From Anaerolineae bacterium (GTDB lineage: Bacteria; Chloroflexota; Anaerolineae; Anaerolineales; E44-bin32), in NCBI GenBank assembly GCA_011174825.1, contig DUEZ01000070.1, positions 1-64,000 on the forward strand: a stretch of 64,000 nucleotides of DNA, written 5' to 3'. A program made the translations under genes and the position numbers. The notes beneath the pieces are model-generated. The model ran no database searches and had not been told where the DNA came from. It saw nothing but the letters and a program-made list of their open reading frames with translations. Positions 36,329 through 44,665 of the stretch are shown here, in pieces; position 1 is the stretch's first letter; every line of letters starts with the position of its first letter.

Positions 36329-36868
36329 CTACGATCCATTGAGTGGATTGGAGAGAACTTCAAGAATGCAGACGGGATTCCCAATGAGCATAGGAACCCT
36401 GAGACGATAGTCCTCATAATCCTTCCCGAATTTCTCTAATAGCTCCACCTCTTCTACCAGGAACAAGAATCCGAAAATCCATATCCACTGTGACACCACA
36501 ATCAGGATGAATGACCAGACATGACCAATAGCCAGACCAAGCGAGGTCATAAACAACCCGATGAAGATGTGATGAGGGTGTCGGAGGCAGCGGTAGATGT
36601 CGGTGGTGACCAATTTGCTGGTGCACCCCCATTCTTCTGGTTTCCCTATACGGTTGAGCAACCTGCCCGCCCTTTTCAAAGGAAAATGTAGCAGAAACAT
36701 CCCCGCAAGGCCGGTGATACGAAGCCATACGGGAAAGGGGCTGGTCTGCAGGGTGAGGTCTGTAATGATTCCACCAGCAACCGTGGTGCCAACCAAAATG
36801 AGCCAAAGGATGAGTCTTATTTGACATACGGACATACTTAAACGTCCTTTTTCTTTGGGATGAGACAC
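36329..36868 (-). CDS. ICMT/PEMT-like membrane methyltransferase
   Basis: 179 aa with four to five membrane helices. The SAM-binding pieces of the isoprenylcysteine/phospholipid methyltransferase fold are present: YRCLRHPHHIFIG (91-103) and EEVELLEKFGKDYEDYRLRVP near 138-158. The substrate is unknown. Met12 (36835) is an alternative start. It lies within the minus-strand cluster, after a truncated dehydrogenase remnant. Confidence 0.8.
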   Translation of the reverse strand: MSHPKEKGRLSMSVCQIRLILWLILVGTTVAGGIITDLTLQTSPFPVWLRITGLAGMFLLHFPLKRAGRLLNRIGKPEEWGCTSKLVTTDIYRCLRHPHHIFIGLFMTSLGLAIGHVWSFILIVVSQWIWIFGFLFLVEEVELLEKFGKDYEDYRLRVPMLIGNPVCILEVLSNPLNGS

Positions 36869-36944
36869 CGAAGCGCTAAGCTTACGAACCCTTCCTTTTC
36901 ATCAAGAGTTTCCATTGATAAGACTCCTACACTTCATATCCGGG

Positions 36945-37166
36945 TCAGCTATCATTGCGGGGGACTGCGATCACTGCGTTGAGTTGCTCCAGTTTGTTTT
37001 GTTTGGCCAAGATGAGCGCTTCATCTAATTTTTCAAACGCAAAGAGGCTTACCCCAGGGCGAAGGTCTAAATCATTAGCTATTTCTATGAACTCCTCATT
37101 CAACCTGTGGTTGTGGTTGGAGAGACATCGTTGCCTTAGCACGCCGATCAGCCCAGCTCTTCTCAT
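36945..37166 (-). pseudogene. C-terminal remnant of a zinc-type alcohol dehydrogenase (or a coupled small ORF)
   Basis: 73 codons. LNEEFIEIANDLDLRPGVSL and FAFEKLDEALILAKQNKLEQ followed by NAVIAV fit the last 50 residues of MDR dehydrogenases (x-x-FPLEEANEAL-x-x-L-x-x-G-x-x-x-G-x-AV). The N-terminal domains and zinc ligands are missing. Its ATG overlaps the TGA of the fusion gene upstream as ATGA, so it may still be translated by coupling. Confidence 0.4.
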
Positions 37167-38140
37167 GCTGGCTTGAGATCGAGCACCGGCGTTCCGTTGA
37201 TGGCATCCAAGCCGCGGACGGTGAGGACGTTGTTATCCACCTCCAGCAGTTCAACCTCGGTGATCCCGATTGGGTTGGGGCGATGGGGGCTGCGAAGGGT
37301 GAAGACACCTCGTTTGGGTCGAGTCCTGTCGCCGCGCGGGTGTTGGAGCAGCTCGTACCCTGTGCTGCGGTGAAAGTGAAAAACCACCAATAATCTGTTC
37401 CCTGATTCCAATTGCGTCAACCCTGGCATGAGGTCAGGATCGATGATGATGCGTGATGCTGATCTCCGCAAAGTATCCGGGCTTACGGGTTCATCAAACT
37501 CGTTCTCAACGCGGCCGATAGCCCGAAAAGACATAAAATCTGCGACTTCTGTTTCAGGAGCGGGACATGCATTGGAAAGGGTGACCGCCATGACCAGATC
37601 CCTGTCTTCCGAGGCGGTTTTTTCGAAAGTTTGTTGGAGGGCATTAAAGATATCGACGATGTCGCCGGAGAGGAGGGTGCTCATAGGTCCCGGCATCACG
37701 CTCAGGCCCTGGCGATGAAAGATGTCGAGCGCGCCGTCGATGGCCGGTGCTAGAGTTTCTTGCCGCAGTGGATACAGGCTGACTTGAGCGGTTAGGTTGA
37801 GAGGCTGCTTCAGTTGAGGAATGGCGCAAAGGAAACGTAAGGTCTGGGATCCCGTATTCGTGAATTGATGCTCTTCATGCTGCAGTACGAGCGCAGTATC
37901 TCCTGCTCGAAGGTTGTACGACTGGGTTTCGCCGCGCAAAATCGCCTGACCACTCAGAACATAGACTTCGTGCTCGTGAGCGTGTTGGTGATACGGTGTG
38001 GAGGCACCCGGCTCAACTTCGAACAACCGCAGGGAGAACGTTGCCCCATTATTATTGGCGAGCCAAAGCCAGCGCACAGTGACACCGGGAACCCCTTCCA
38101 CCGGTTCCGCAGTGACGTCCAACGCCTGTTTCACCTCCAT
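37163..38140 (-). CDS. Triple fusion: cupin - UPF0045 (thiamine-binding-like) - TrmO/TsaA
   Basis: 325 aa with three recognisable domains. Residues 20-110: cupin with HQHAHEHEVY (51-60), giving His51, His53, Glu58 and His91 as metal ligands. Residues 117-192: UPF0045/MTH1187-like ferredoxin fold (QVSLYPLRQETLAPAIDGAL, MSTLLSGDIVDIFNAL). Residues 203-325: TrmO/TsaA beta-barrel (FRAIGRVENEFDEP, RSPHRPNPIGIT), the SAM-dependent family that methylates t6A37 of tRNA in gamma-proteobacteria. The TrmO part is complete. Fusion to cupin and UPF0045 suggests a metal- or small-molecule-linked methyl transfer rather than plain tRNA modification, by inference. Confidence 0.78.
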   Translation of the reverse strand: MEVKQALDVTAEPVEGVPGVTVRWLWLANNNGATFSLRLFEVEPGASTPYHQHAHEHEVYVLSGQAILRGETQSYNLRAGDTALVLQHEEHQFTNTGSQTLRFLCAIPQLKQPLNLTAQVSLYPLRQETLAPAIDGALDIFHRQGLSVMPGPMSTLLSGDIVDIFNALQQTFEKTASEDRDLVMAVTLSNACPAPETEVADFMSFRAIGRVENEFDEPVSPDTLRRSASRIIIDPDLMPGLTQLESGNRLLVVFHFHRSTGYELLQHPRGDRTRPKRGVFTLRSPHRPNPIGITEVELLEVDNNVLTVRGLDAINGTPVLDLKPA

Positions 38141-38274
38141 AAGCCGTTCCCTCCTATTTCGTTATTCGTTCTTGGATGCTGATGGTTCTGCGTTTGCCTT
38201 CGATATCCATCATACAACCATACCGACTTACTCTCCTCAGGGCAGCGATGTTGCGAGCCGGATTTTGGAAGCCT

Positions 38275-38499
38275 TTAGTGATGTTCTCCTTTTAACGGTA
38301 CCCCGCTGCCCAACTTGTGCAGCGCAGCGCCAAGCGCCTCGGATGCTTTGTCGAGGTACTCGGCGGCGACCAAAAAGTCCTGCTGGGACTTTTCCGCTCG
38401 CTCAGCCCAGGTGCGGAATTCTTGAGCATGTTCCTGGTTATGTTTGATCCAATGGGGGAGGAGGATCTTGAGCTTCTCTACGTCATTTGAACTAGGCAT
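38275..38499 (-). CDS. Small helical protein with an H-x3-H-x3-H pattern next to CooT
   Basis: 74 aa, mostly helix. LLPHWIKHNQEHAQEF places His16, His20 and His24 four residues apart on one helix face; the C-terminus ends KGEHH. No established function is known to me. It starts 3 bases after the stop of the CooT-like gene and so is co-translated with it. By pattern and position it may bind Ni2+ or another metal as a carrier or subunit; this is a guess. Confidence 0.6.
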   Translation of the reverse strand: MPSSNDVEKLKILLPHWIKHNQEHAQEFRTWAERAEKSQQDFLVAAEYLDKASEALGAALHKLGSGVPLKGEHH

Positions 38500-38502
38500 G
38501 GT

Positions 38503-38709
38503 TCACGATCCAACGGATTCTTCGATGGGGAGCACGGTGACAGTGTGCTCCAAGAAATCGGCTTCCAATACCTTCCCGCGAAGGGATACAGGCTCTTCGA
38601 AGAGGCGCCGGAGCCAGAGCGTATCCTCGTCAACTCGCAAGTGTACAACGTCCTCGAGGAATAGTTCTTGCTCTCCCTCGCCTTTGAGCAGAATTTTAGC
38701 CTGACACAT
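38503..38709 (-). CDS. CooT-like nickel-binding protein
   Basis: 68 aa with a small SH3-like barrel. The invariant start MCxAK (Met-Cys2) supplies the Ni2+ ligand in CooT, which forms a dimer binding one Ni for CO dehydrogenase maturation. The rest (VVHLRVDEDTLWLRRLFEEP, LEADFLEHTVTVLP) fits the family. No CODH (cooS) is in the window, so the recipient enzyme is unknown. It lies between the ZIP gene and the His-helix gene. Confidence 0.8.
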   Translation of the reverse strand: MCQAKILLKGEGEQELFLEDVVHLRVDEDTLWLRRLFEEPVSLRGKVLEADFLEHTVTVLPIEESVGS

Positions 38710-38786
38710 CGTTTTCTCTCCTCTTCAATTGTGTAGGATACTTACTATTCAGGTATGTTGAAATTAGAGCAGGGCATGCCCTATTC

Positions 38787-39490
38787 TCATCCTTTCGACA
38801 GCAAAATAATGGCGGCAACTAGGATTCCGGTGAAAAAGGAGACCAGAGTGTAACGCCGATTTTCCTTCTCAACGGCGGGGAGTAGATGGGAGGCACCGAC
38901 ATATACCAGCGAACCAGCGGAGAGCGCGAGAAGCGCCCCTAACATTGGCTGGTCGAGCTTTTGGATAAATGGATAGGAGATCACTGTACCCGCAGGGGTG
39001 GACAGTCCGGCCGCGAGGAAAGCCCACAGCGCGGACCTACGCTTCTCGAAGCCACCGCGCTCCAGGAGCAGGAAAGTCACAATCCCTTCCGGGAACTCAT
39101 GCAGCATCATGCCCACTGCGGCCAACACGCCGGTGAAGATGCTCACTTTAAAAGTGATGGTGTAAATCACACCATCCAGAAGAGAATGAAGGCCGATGCC
39201 CAGCATCGGGGTGATTCCCGTAGCAAGGTCCGGGTATTCATATTGCTCACACACGAAGCTTCTCAAGAAGCGGTTGACTAAATACAGACTCATAAAGCCC
39301 ACCAGTAAAAAAATGGGGCGGATTCGTGCATAGCAAAAGACCTAGGGATGATGTGGACGAAAGAGACGGATATGAGAACGCCGGCGGCAAGGCTCATAAA
39401 ATATACGCTATTGGCGCTTGCCCATCGCTCATATCGACCGATGGCGCAGATCCCGATCGTAGTTACGGTGCAAGCAAATATGCTCGCCAC
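38787..39490 (-). pseudogene. ZIP-family metal transporter with a single-base frameshift
   Basis: Two frames give the N-terminal (39490-39290) and C-terminal (39302-38787) parts of one ZIP permease. The TM4 and TM5 metal motifs GLHSLLDGVIYT and LHEFPEGIV are in the second part. The frames meet at seven A residues (39307-39313 on the plus strand, T7 in the gene); an eighth T restores a continuous APFFLLVGFMSL. Start is a GTG at 39490; an in-frame stop lies about 50 bases upstream. The reconstructed protein would be about 235 aa, near normal. It could be a sequencing error, a real mutation or a slippery tract. Confidence 0.8.
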
Positions 39491-39605
39491 GAGAACAGGA
39501 CCAAAAGCAGCTATCGGTAGGCCCCTTTCCCCGGTCGTTTTTTAATGTCTTCGTTTGCTTTACCCTGTGCTCGGACACCCCCTCGCTTTGGAGTAGAAAA
39601 AGTCG

Positions 39606-40715
39606 TTATGGTTTTGCTCCCTGCGTGTCCACGCCGGCGAATTGGAGGATTTTGTCTGTGATCCGCTCGAAGTCTTCGCTTTGGTAGTCTTCGACTTTGC
39701 CTTGATCACACATCACGGCCAGCTGTGGGTCCAAAGGCAGGCTGCCCAGCATGGGGATCATGGATTGATGGGCCGTCTCCAGTGCACGACTGGGTCCGAA
39801 GATCTCGATTCGGTGGCCACAAGTCGGGCAGACAATATGGCTCATGTTCTCTACCAATCCGATAATGCGAAGCCCTAAACTCTTAGCCATGTTGCCCGCC
39901 TTACGGACGATCATCCCGGCCAGGTCTTGTGGCGAGGTGACGAGCACAATACCATGCACGGGCAGGGACTGCATTACCGTTAAGGCAGCGTCGGATGTTC
40001 CCGGAGGTAGGTCGATAATCAGATAGTCCAGATCGCCCCAGGTGATGTCGCTCCAGAACTGCTGGATGGCGCGTCCGATGAGTGGACCACGCCAGACGAC
40101 CGGTTGGTTCTCGTCGGGGAGAAGCAGGTTGATAGAGATGAGCTTGATACCGGTCTCCGTTGTGGGCGGGATGATTCCATCCGGTCCTCCCGTGGGCATC
40201 TGCTGGATGCCAAACAGCTTCGGGATGCTGGGTCCGGTGATATCAGCGTCGAGGACACCGACCCGTAAACCGCGCCGATGGATCGCACAGGCCAGCAAGC
40301 CTGCCACGGAGGATTTCCCTACACCGCCTTTTCCGCTCATGACCGCCACGACATTGCGAATGGACCGTCTAGCCTCGGATGACGGATCTCGTCCCTGAGC
40401 CAACGCCGTGAAAGTAGCCCGTTGCTCGGGGGTCATTTCCGTGACGTCCATATCTACTTGGAAGCCAGGTGCGAGATTAGCCAGTGTCGCTCGAATGTTC
40501 TGAGCCAGTTCGTCGCGAATCGGGACCTGTCGAAAGGGTAGGGTCAGCGTGACAGTGATACTCCGCTTCTCAACCTTGACTTTGGGAATCATACCCAACT
40601 CCACAAGGTTATGACCTTCGACCTCGGGATGCTGCAGGTGAGAGAGCGCCTCGAGAATGGCTGACTCTGTGAGATCCGATGACGTGTCTTTTCGATGCAT
40701 ATTTTCTCGGTCCAT
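39606..40715 (-). CDS. Mrp/NBP35-family Fe-S carrier ATPase with N-terminal MIP18 domain
   Basis: 369 aa. Residues 17-95 are a MIP18/DUF59 domain. The P-loop NTPase domain begins SGKGGVGKSSV (near 128-138) with the deviant Walker A, then DADITGPSIP and DLPPGTSDA. A C-x-x-C pair (VCPTCGHR, near 303) can carry a bridging [4Fe-4S]. Family members deliver Fe-S clusters in the cytosol. It faces away from the XRE-cupin regulator and anchors the metal cluster. Confidence 0.92.
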   Translation of the reverse strand: MDRENMHRKDTSSDLTESAILEALSHLQHPEVEGHNLVELGMIPKVKVEKRSITVTLTLPFRQVPIRDELAQNIRATLANLAPGFQVDMDVTEMTPEQRATFTALAQGRDPSSEARRSIRNVVAVMSGKGGVGKSSVAGLLACAIHRRGLRVGVLDADITGPSIPKLFGIQQMPTGGPDGIIPPTTETGIKLISINLLLPDENQPVVWRGPLIGRAIQQFWSDITWGDLDYLIIDLPPGTSDAALTVMQSLPVHGIVLVTSPQDLAGMIVRKAGNMAKSLGLRIIGLVENMSHIVCPTCGHRIEIFGPSRALETAHQSMIPMLGSLPLDPQLAVMCDQGKVEDYQSEDFERITDKILQFAGVDTQGAKP

Positions 40716-40844
40716 TGCAGATGATCCTATCCTGTTTTTCCTTGGGTTTATGATCTCGGACTGCCTATGGTTTCTACCTAGAGATTCGATGCATACAAGA
40801 GCAGTGGTCCTCTTAAAGGCAAATTGCGCGTCAGATTATATAAT

Positions 40845-40857
40845 ATACTGTGAGTAT
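40845..40857. promoter_or_regulatory. 13-bp palindrome between mrp-like and xre-cupin genes
   Basis: ATACT-GTG-AGTAT is a perfect inverted repeat within AT-rich sequence in the divergent interval 40716-40955. A TTGAAA (40893-40898) and TATAAT (40914-40919) with a short 15-base spacer may drive the regulator. The palindrome could be its own binding site. Confidence 0.4.
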
Positions 40858-40955
40858 TGTACCATAATAAGGTATATATAACACTTAAGTGGTTGAAATG
40901 TCCTATATTATGTTATAATAATTTAGGTTTCATAAAAGTGATGGAAGGGGTTAAG

Positions 40956-41558
40956 ATGATTCAAGAGAGGCATCCCGATATAGGGGGACGCATCCGGTCG
41001 CTGCGTGCGTCGGAGGGTTTATCGCTACGGGCATTGGCCGATCGCTGTGGCCTTTCGATCAATGCCATCAGCAGGATCGAGCGAGGGGAAAGTTCCCCTA
41101 CTGTCGCCTCCTTGCACAAGTTAGCGACGGCGCTGTCTTTGCCCATCACCGATTTTTTCGAAACGGGTCAGGAATTAACCACCATTCTGGTGAGAAAGAA
41201 TGCTCGACGTCGATCCAGAGGCGAGGGGATGCTAATCGAGAGCCTAGGATCCGGTCTGTCTAGCCAGAGGTTGGAGCCCTTTCTGATGACGTTGTTGCCG
41301 GGAGCCTCAAGTGGAGAAGAAGCGATCTCGCATGGTGGTGAGGAGTTTATCTTCTGCCTGGAGGGGGAAATCGACTATCAAGTGGATGATGAATGGCACC
41401 GGTTGGAGGCGGGGGACAGTCTACTCTTCCGGGCGGAACAGCCCCACCAGTGTAAGAACACTGGGCTTGAGAAAGTGGTAGCGCTGCTGATCATACAAGC
41501 TTCAGATGATGAGATACGTCTATCGCAGCAGCGCCACCTGATGACCAAGTCCGAGTGA
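40956..41558 (+). CDS. XRE-family transcriptional regulator with C-terminal cupin domain
   Basis: 200 aa. A helix-turn-helix (IRSLRASEGLSLRALADRCGLSINAISRIERGESSPTVA, residues 10-48) joined to a cupin (about 105-185, GGEEFIFCLEGEIDYQV, RAEQPHQCKN). Such fusions are usually small-molecule-responsive repressors. The frame is open to 40857, but GGAAGGGG lies 6 bases before the ATG at 40956. It is divergent from mrp. Confidence 0.88.
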   Translation: MIQERHPDIGGRIRSLRASEGLSLRALADRCGLSINAISRIERGESSPTVASLHKLATALSLPITDFFETGQELTTILVRKNARRRSRGEGMLIESLGSGLSSQRLEPFLMTLLPGASSGEEAISHGGEEFIFCLEGEIDYQVDDEWHRLEAGDSLLFRAEQPHQCKNTGLEKVVALLIIQASDDEIRLSQQRHLMTKSE

Positions 41559-41761
41559 GAGTCCTGAGGTGGCGCTTCTATAGGTGTAGCCATGGCTGGT
41601 GCTGAACGTTCTACCGCTGCAGGTACGGAAAGTTCCCCACCGGATATCAGCCACCCTCGCAAGAATCGACTCTACCGAGATATAACCAGGTAATGGAGCG
41701 GTGAGCTTTTGAGGCTACTGCAGGGATGTCCAGATGTTCAATCTATGGCTTAGAAGAAAGC

Positions 41762-42053
41762 ATGACCAATAAGGTGGTTATGGACATGGAGCAGAGAGGG
41801 CGTTCGGGAGGGTCAATCCGTGTGCTAGAAACTGTGTTGCTGTTTTTCCTGGATTCAAGTTCATGTCACGGATATGGTTTTCTTGGCCCATTAAATGAAT
41901 TCGGGTTGGGTGATCGAAACCCAAGTGGGGTCTATCAAACAATACGTGAGATGGACGAGCAGGGATGGGTTCGTTCTAGGTGAGAGGGGGGTGAGACACA
42001 AAGACCTCCACAAAGAAAGCTTCATGGATACCTACAGACGTAATCTTGAGTGA
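41762..42053 (+). pseudogene. Decayed PadR-family regulator
   Basis: The first frame (41762-41983) gives a PadR wing-helix: LETVLLFFLDSSSCHGYGFL, NPSGVYQTIREMDEQGWVRS, then a stop. The part that should carry the wing (usually GPARRVYRLT) is missing. Another frame at 42021-42053 reads FMDTYRRNLE and stop, like the end of PadR dimer helices. Internal deletion plus frameshift are the simplest reading. PadR genes commonly precede DUF5320 genes, as here. Confidence 0.6.
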
Positions 42054-42128
42054 AGTTAGGGTAAATACCACTGATGCATTGGATTGTACAAGGAATTGCT
42101 AACATGTCAGATGAAAGGAGAATAGAAA

Positions 42129-42473
42129 ATGCCAAGAGGAGATAGAACAGGACCTATGGGGCAAGGATCGATGACCGGACGTGGCGCGGGTTACTGTGCC
42201 GGGTATAACCAACCGGGTTATGCCAACCAAGCCCGTGGGCGTGGCTTTGGAATGGGTTGGAGAGGGGGACGAGGCTTTGGCTGGGGCGGTGGATGGCGAA
42301 GAGGGGGGCAATTCTATGAGCCTGCTGTGCCCAGACCTTTCGCTTATTATGTCCCTCCTGTGCCGGCGTATGATGAGGAGAGTGAGGCCAAGTTTCTTCG
42401 AGCTGAGGCGACAAGGATAAAGGGCGCCCTGGATGAAATTGAGAAACGCCTCGAAGAACTTGAGGCGGGGTAG
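42129..42473 (+). CDS. DUF5320 family protein
   Basis: 114 aa. MPRGDRTGPMGQGSMTGRGA is the typical N-terminus. A Gly/Arg/Trp-rich low-complexity middle follows, then a helical C-terminus (LRAEATRIKGALDEIEKRLE) likely coiled. Function unknown; the family lives beside Mrp and NifX-like Fe-S genes in anaerobes. AAAGGAGAA is 8 bases upstream of the ATG. Confidence 0.88.
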   Translation: MPRGDRTGPMGQGSMTGRGAGYCAGYNQPGYANQARGRGFGMGWRGGRGFGWGGGWRRGGQFYEPAVPRPFAYYVPPVPAYDEESEAKFLRAEATRIKGALDEIEKRLEELEAG

Positions 42474-42511
42474 CAGTGGGGTTTAAGGGCTTGCCCGCGT
42501 GAGATTAAAAA

Positions 42512-43018
42512 ATGATTTCTATTGATCGCCAGGCATGTGACGGCTGTGGTCTTTGTGTCGAGAGCTGTCCTACAGGTGCTTTACAGCTCATGGGTGAGCT
42601 GATTCAGGTGGATAACAGCTTGTGTGAGGAATGTTATGCGTGTGTCGATGTTTGCCCTCATGAGGCTCTTGTGCCCAGTGAGATAGTGGAAGAAGAATAC
42701 CATATTCCGGTGGCTTCGAGCTCGTTTGGTGAGTTAGATGAGATCGGAATATCCGATACAGGTAACAAACCCCTCGCCAGACCTGTTATCACGGTTCTCG
42801 GCTCGCCCAGGAGAAGATTGGGTGACTGGTTGGGAGCCGCACTCAATTTCCTCGTATTTGACCTTGGTCCTGCTGTTGAGGGTATCTTGAAGACTGAGTC
42901 TCAACGTAAAGGTGGTGATAAGGCTTTCTTTCACCATACCGAGAAATCTCAAAGAGAGAAACGGGGCAGAAGAGGGAGCGGACGAAAGGCTCGCCGCCGG
43001 AGACAAGGTAGACGGTAA
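42512..43018 (+). CDS. 2x[4Fe-4S] ferredoxin with a strongly basic C-terminal tail
   Basis: 168 aa. Residues 5-60 hold two C-x2-C-x2-C-x3-C-P clusters (CDGCGLCVESCP, CEECYACVDVCP) for electron transfer. A central segment (about 85-130) is unlike ferredoxins. The last 20 residues contain about 12 Arg/Lys (RGRRGSGRKARRRRQGRR), suggesting a nucleic acid or acidic partner. It follows the DUF5320 gene by 38 bases. Confidence 0.8.
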   Translation: MISIDRQACDGCGLCVESCPTGALQLMGELIQVDNSLCEECYACVDVCPHEALVPSEIVEEEYHIPVASSSFGELDEIGISDTGNKPLARPVITVLGSPRRRLGDWLGAALNFLVFDLGPAVEGILKTESQRKGGDKAFFHHTEKSQREKRGRRGSGRKARRRRQGRR

Positions 43019-43468
43019 TACCTTGTACCTTTCCAATTGCCGGTTTACGGTCTGTGAGTAATCAGCCTGATGTCCTCATGCGGTAGAAGCTGACATGTAG
43101 GTGGTGGGTTTAATGAAGCCTGTAAGCCATTTCTTGCGGAGCGGGTTTCTTGCCCTCCACCTTTGTGCGTGGCAGGTCTCACGATCGGGGTCACCGAACA
43201 TCTGGTCAGTTGGGCAACATGATGATGCTGTATACATCTTTCAAAGGTGCTTTAACCGCATCTCCCGTCGCTTTCCCAATACGTGAGGAGAGATGGTGCG
43301 GCATTTCCGGGGTCAAGTAGGGTGGAAGGCACCTTGCAAGGGAGGTAGATGAGATTGGCGCATAAGCTCGTTAAGACCACTTTATCAATGCCTGTGCAAT
43401 CCCTCCAAGAGATTGGAAGCCGGGGAAAGCAATTCGGGAACGATGACCGTGTTAAATAGGAATGAGCG
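43019..43468. other. Intergenic stretch without recognised features
   Basis: 450 bases without a supported gene, tRNA, promoter or palindrome. It separates the ferredoxin gene from the DUF1638-like gene on the same strand. Confidence 0.4.
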
Positions 43469-44179
43469 ATGGGCAAAATAACCCAACCCACATTTGAAAA
43501 CCGCTGCATCATATCCTGTGGGATGCTGCACCCGGAGATGATCCATTTGGTGGAGACCGGTTTCATGAAACCTCGCCGGATCCTTTTTACGCCCCCAGGT
43601 TTGCATGCGTTACCAGACAGGTTGGAAGAGTACCTTCTAAAAAGATTAGGTCAAGTCCGCAAATCGTGCCCAGATCACGAGATCATCGTCGTCTATGGGA
43701 AGAAATGCTATGTGAGCACGGATGAACCACTCAAGCGGGTGGATTCAATTTTACAGGCAAATGGCTCGGGGATCGTGAGGGTAGAGGGAGATTATGGATA
43801 CGATATGCTGGCGGGTGTTGAGGGCCGGCAGCGCATCAGTGCAGGAAGGGAAGATAAAACCCTCTGGTTCACGCCAGGATGGCTCAAGAGCTGGAAGACG
43901 GTTTATCAGAATTATTTTGGCTGGGATGACGCCGACGCCAATGCGAACTTCCCAGGCTTCTATGACAAGATCATCATCTTGGATGGTCTTGATCTAGCCG
44001 ATGAATATATGACGCAGCATGCGCATGAAATTCTAGAGTTGTTCGATTGGACAGGCCTCGAAGTTGAATTCCAAAATATCACCTTGGAACGTCTCAAGGG
44101 GTTGTTGTTAGATGCCCTGTACGCAGCCATTGAGGATCCTGCTAGGAATGATAGTGGTTTGAACATACCAGAGCAGTGA
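43469..44179 (+). CDS. DUF1638-like protein
   Basis: 236 aa, soluble. CIISCGMLHPEMIHLVETGF, LFTPPGLHALPDRLEEYLLK, IVVYGKKCYVSTDE and FTPGWLKSWKTVYQN fit DUF1638 by pattern. That family is found in methanogens and anaerobes near corrinoid and methyltransfer genes, but its activity is unknown. Three conserved Cys and two His may bind a metal or cofactor. Neighbours are Fe-S genes and a methyltransferase. Confidence 0.6.
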   Translation: MGKITQPTFENRCIISCGMLHPEMIHLVETGFMKPRRILFTPPGLHALPDRLEEYLLKRLGQVRKSCPDHEIIVVYGKKCYVSTDEPLKRVDSILQANGSGIVRVEGDYGYDMLAGVEGRQRISAGREDKTLWFTPGWLKSWKTVYQNYFGWDDADANANFPGFYDKIIILDGLDLADEYMTQHAHEILELFDWTGLEVEFQNITLERLKGLLLDALYAAIEDPARNDSGLNIPEQ

Positions 44180-44409
44180 TAAGGAGTGTGATCACGACGC
44201 GTTTGGACTTTTTATGCCCAAGTTGGAATCAAGCGGACTCGCCATCTTGGGTTTAATGCTCGTATGTTGCGCTGTGTACGCTGGATAGCAGACCGTGCGG
44301 TTGAAGCGACATAAACATGCGATCATCTAGCTGATTTACGCGCCGGCGATATCAACGATCTTGCCAACGAACACGCTTGCATTTGATTATTCATTAGGAG
44401 GATCAATAA

Positions 44410-44610
44410 ATGCCAATCTACGAATATCGTTGTCTGGAGTGTGGGGAGAGCTTCGAGAAGCTTGTGCGCTCGATGAACACTCCTGCGTCCAAAATAAAAT
44501 GCCCTCAGTGCGGCGGACGAAAGGTAGAGAAGCTCATTTCGCACTTTGGAGTTCAAACCTCTGATTCCGACAGTGGACCCGTCTGCCCAACCTGCGTACC
44601 TAGACGTTGA
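44410..44610 (+). CDS. FmdB-family zinc-ribbon protein
   Basis: 66 aa. MPIYEYRCLECGESFEKLV and CPQCGGRKVEKLISHFGV are diagnostic; two C-x2-C pairs bind zinc. A third C-x2-C (CPTC) is at the C-terminus. The family is often annotated as a regulator of formamidase or formylmethanofuran dehydrogenase genes; its role is unclear. TAGGAGGA lies 8 bases ahead of the ATG. Confidence 0.9.
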   Translation: MPIYEYRCLECGESFEKLVRSMNTPASKIKCPQCGGRKVEKLISHFGVQTSDSDSGPVCPTCVPRR

Positions 44611-44665
44611 GTGGTTTGACGCAGCCAAAGAGCGATGGATAAAGCCATAGACCTGAGGTGATGTT

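Noticed and set aside
44215-44289. A 24-codon frame, MPKLESSGLAILGLMLVCCA and on, resembling a single-helix membrane peptide.
   Set aside because: No ribosome site and no known family; could be chance. Kept only as a note.
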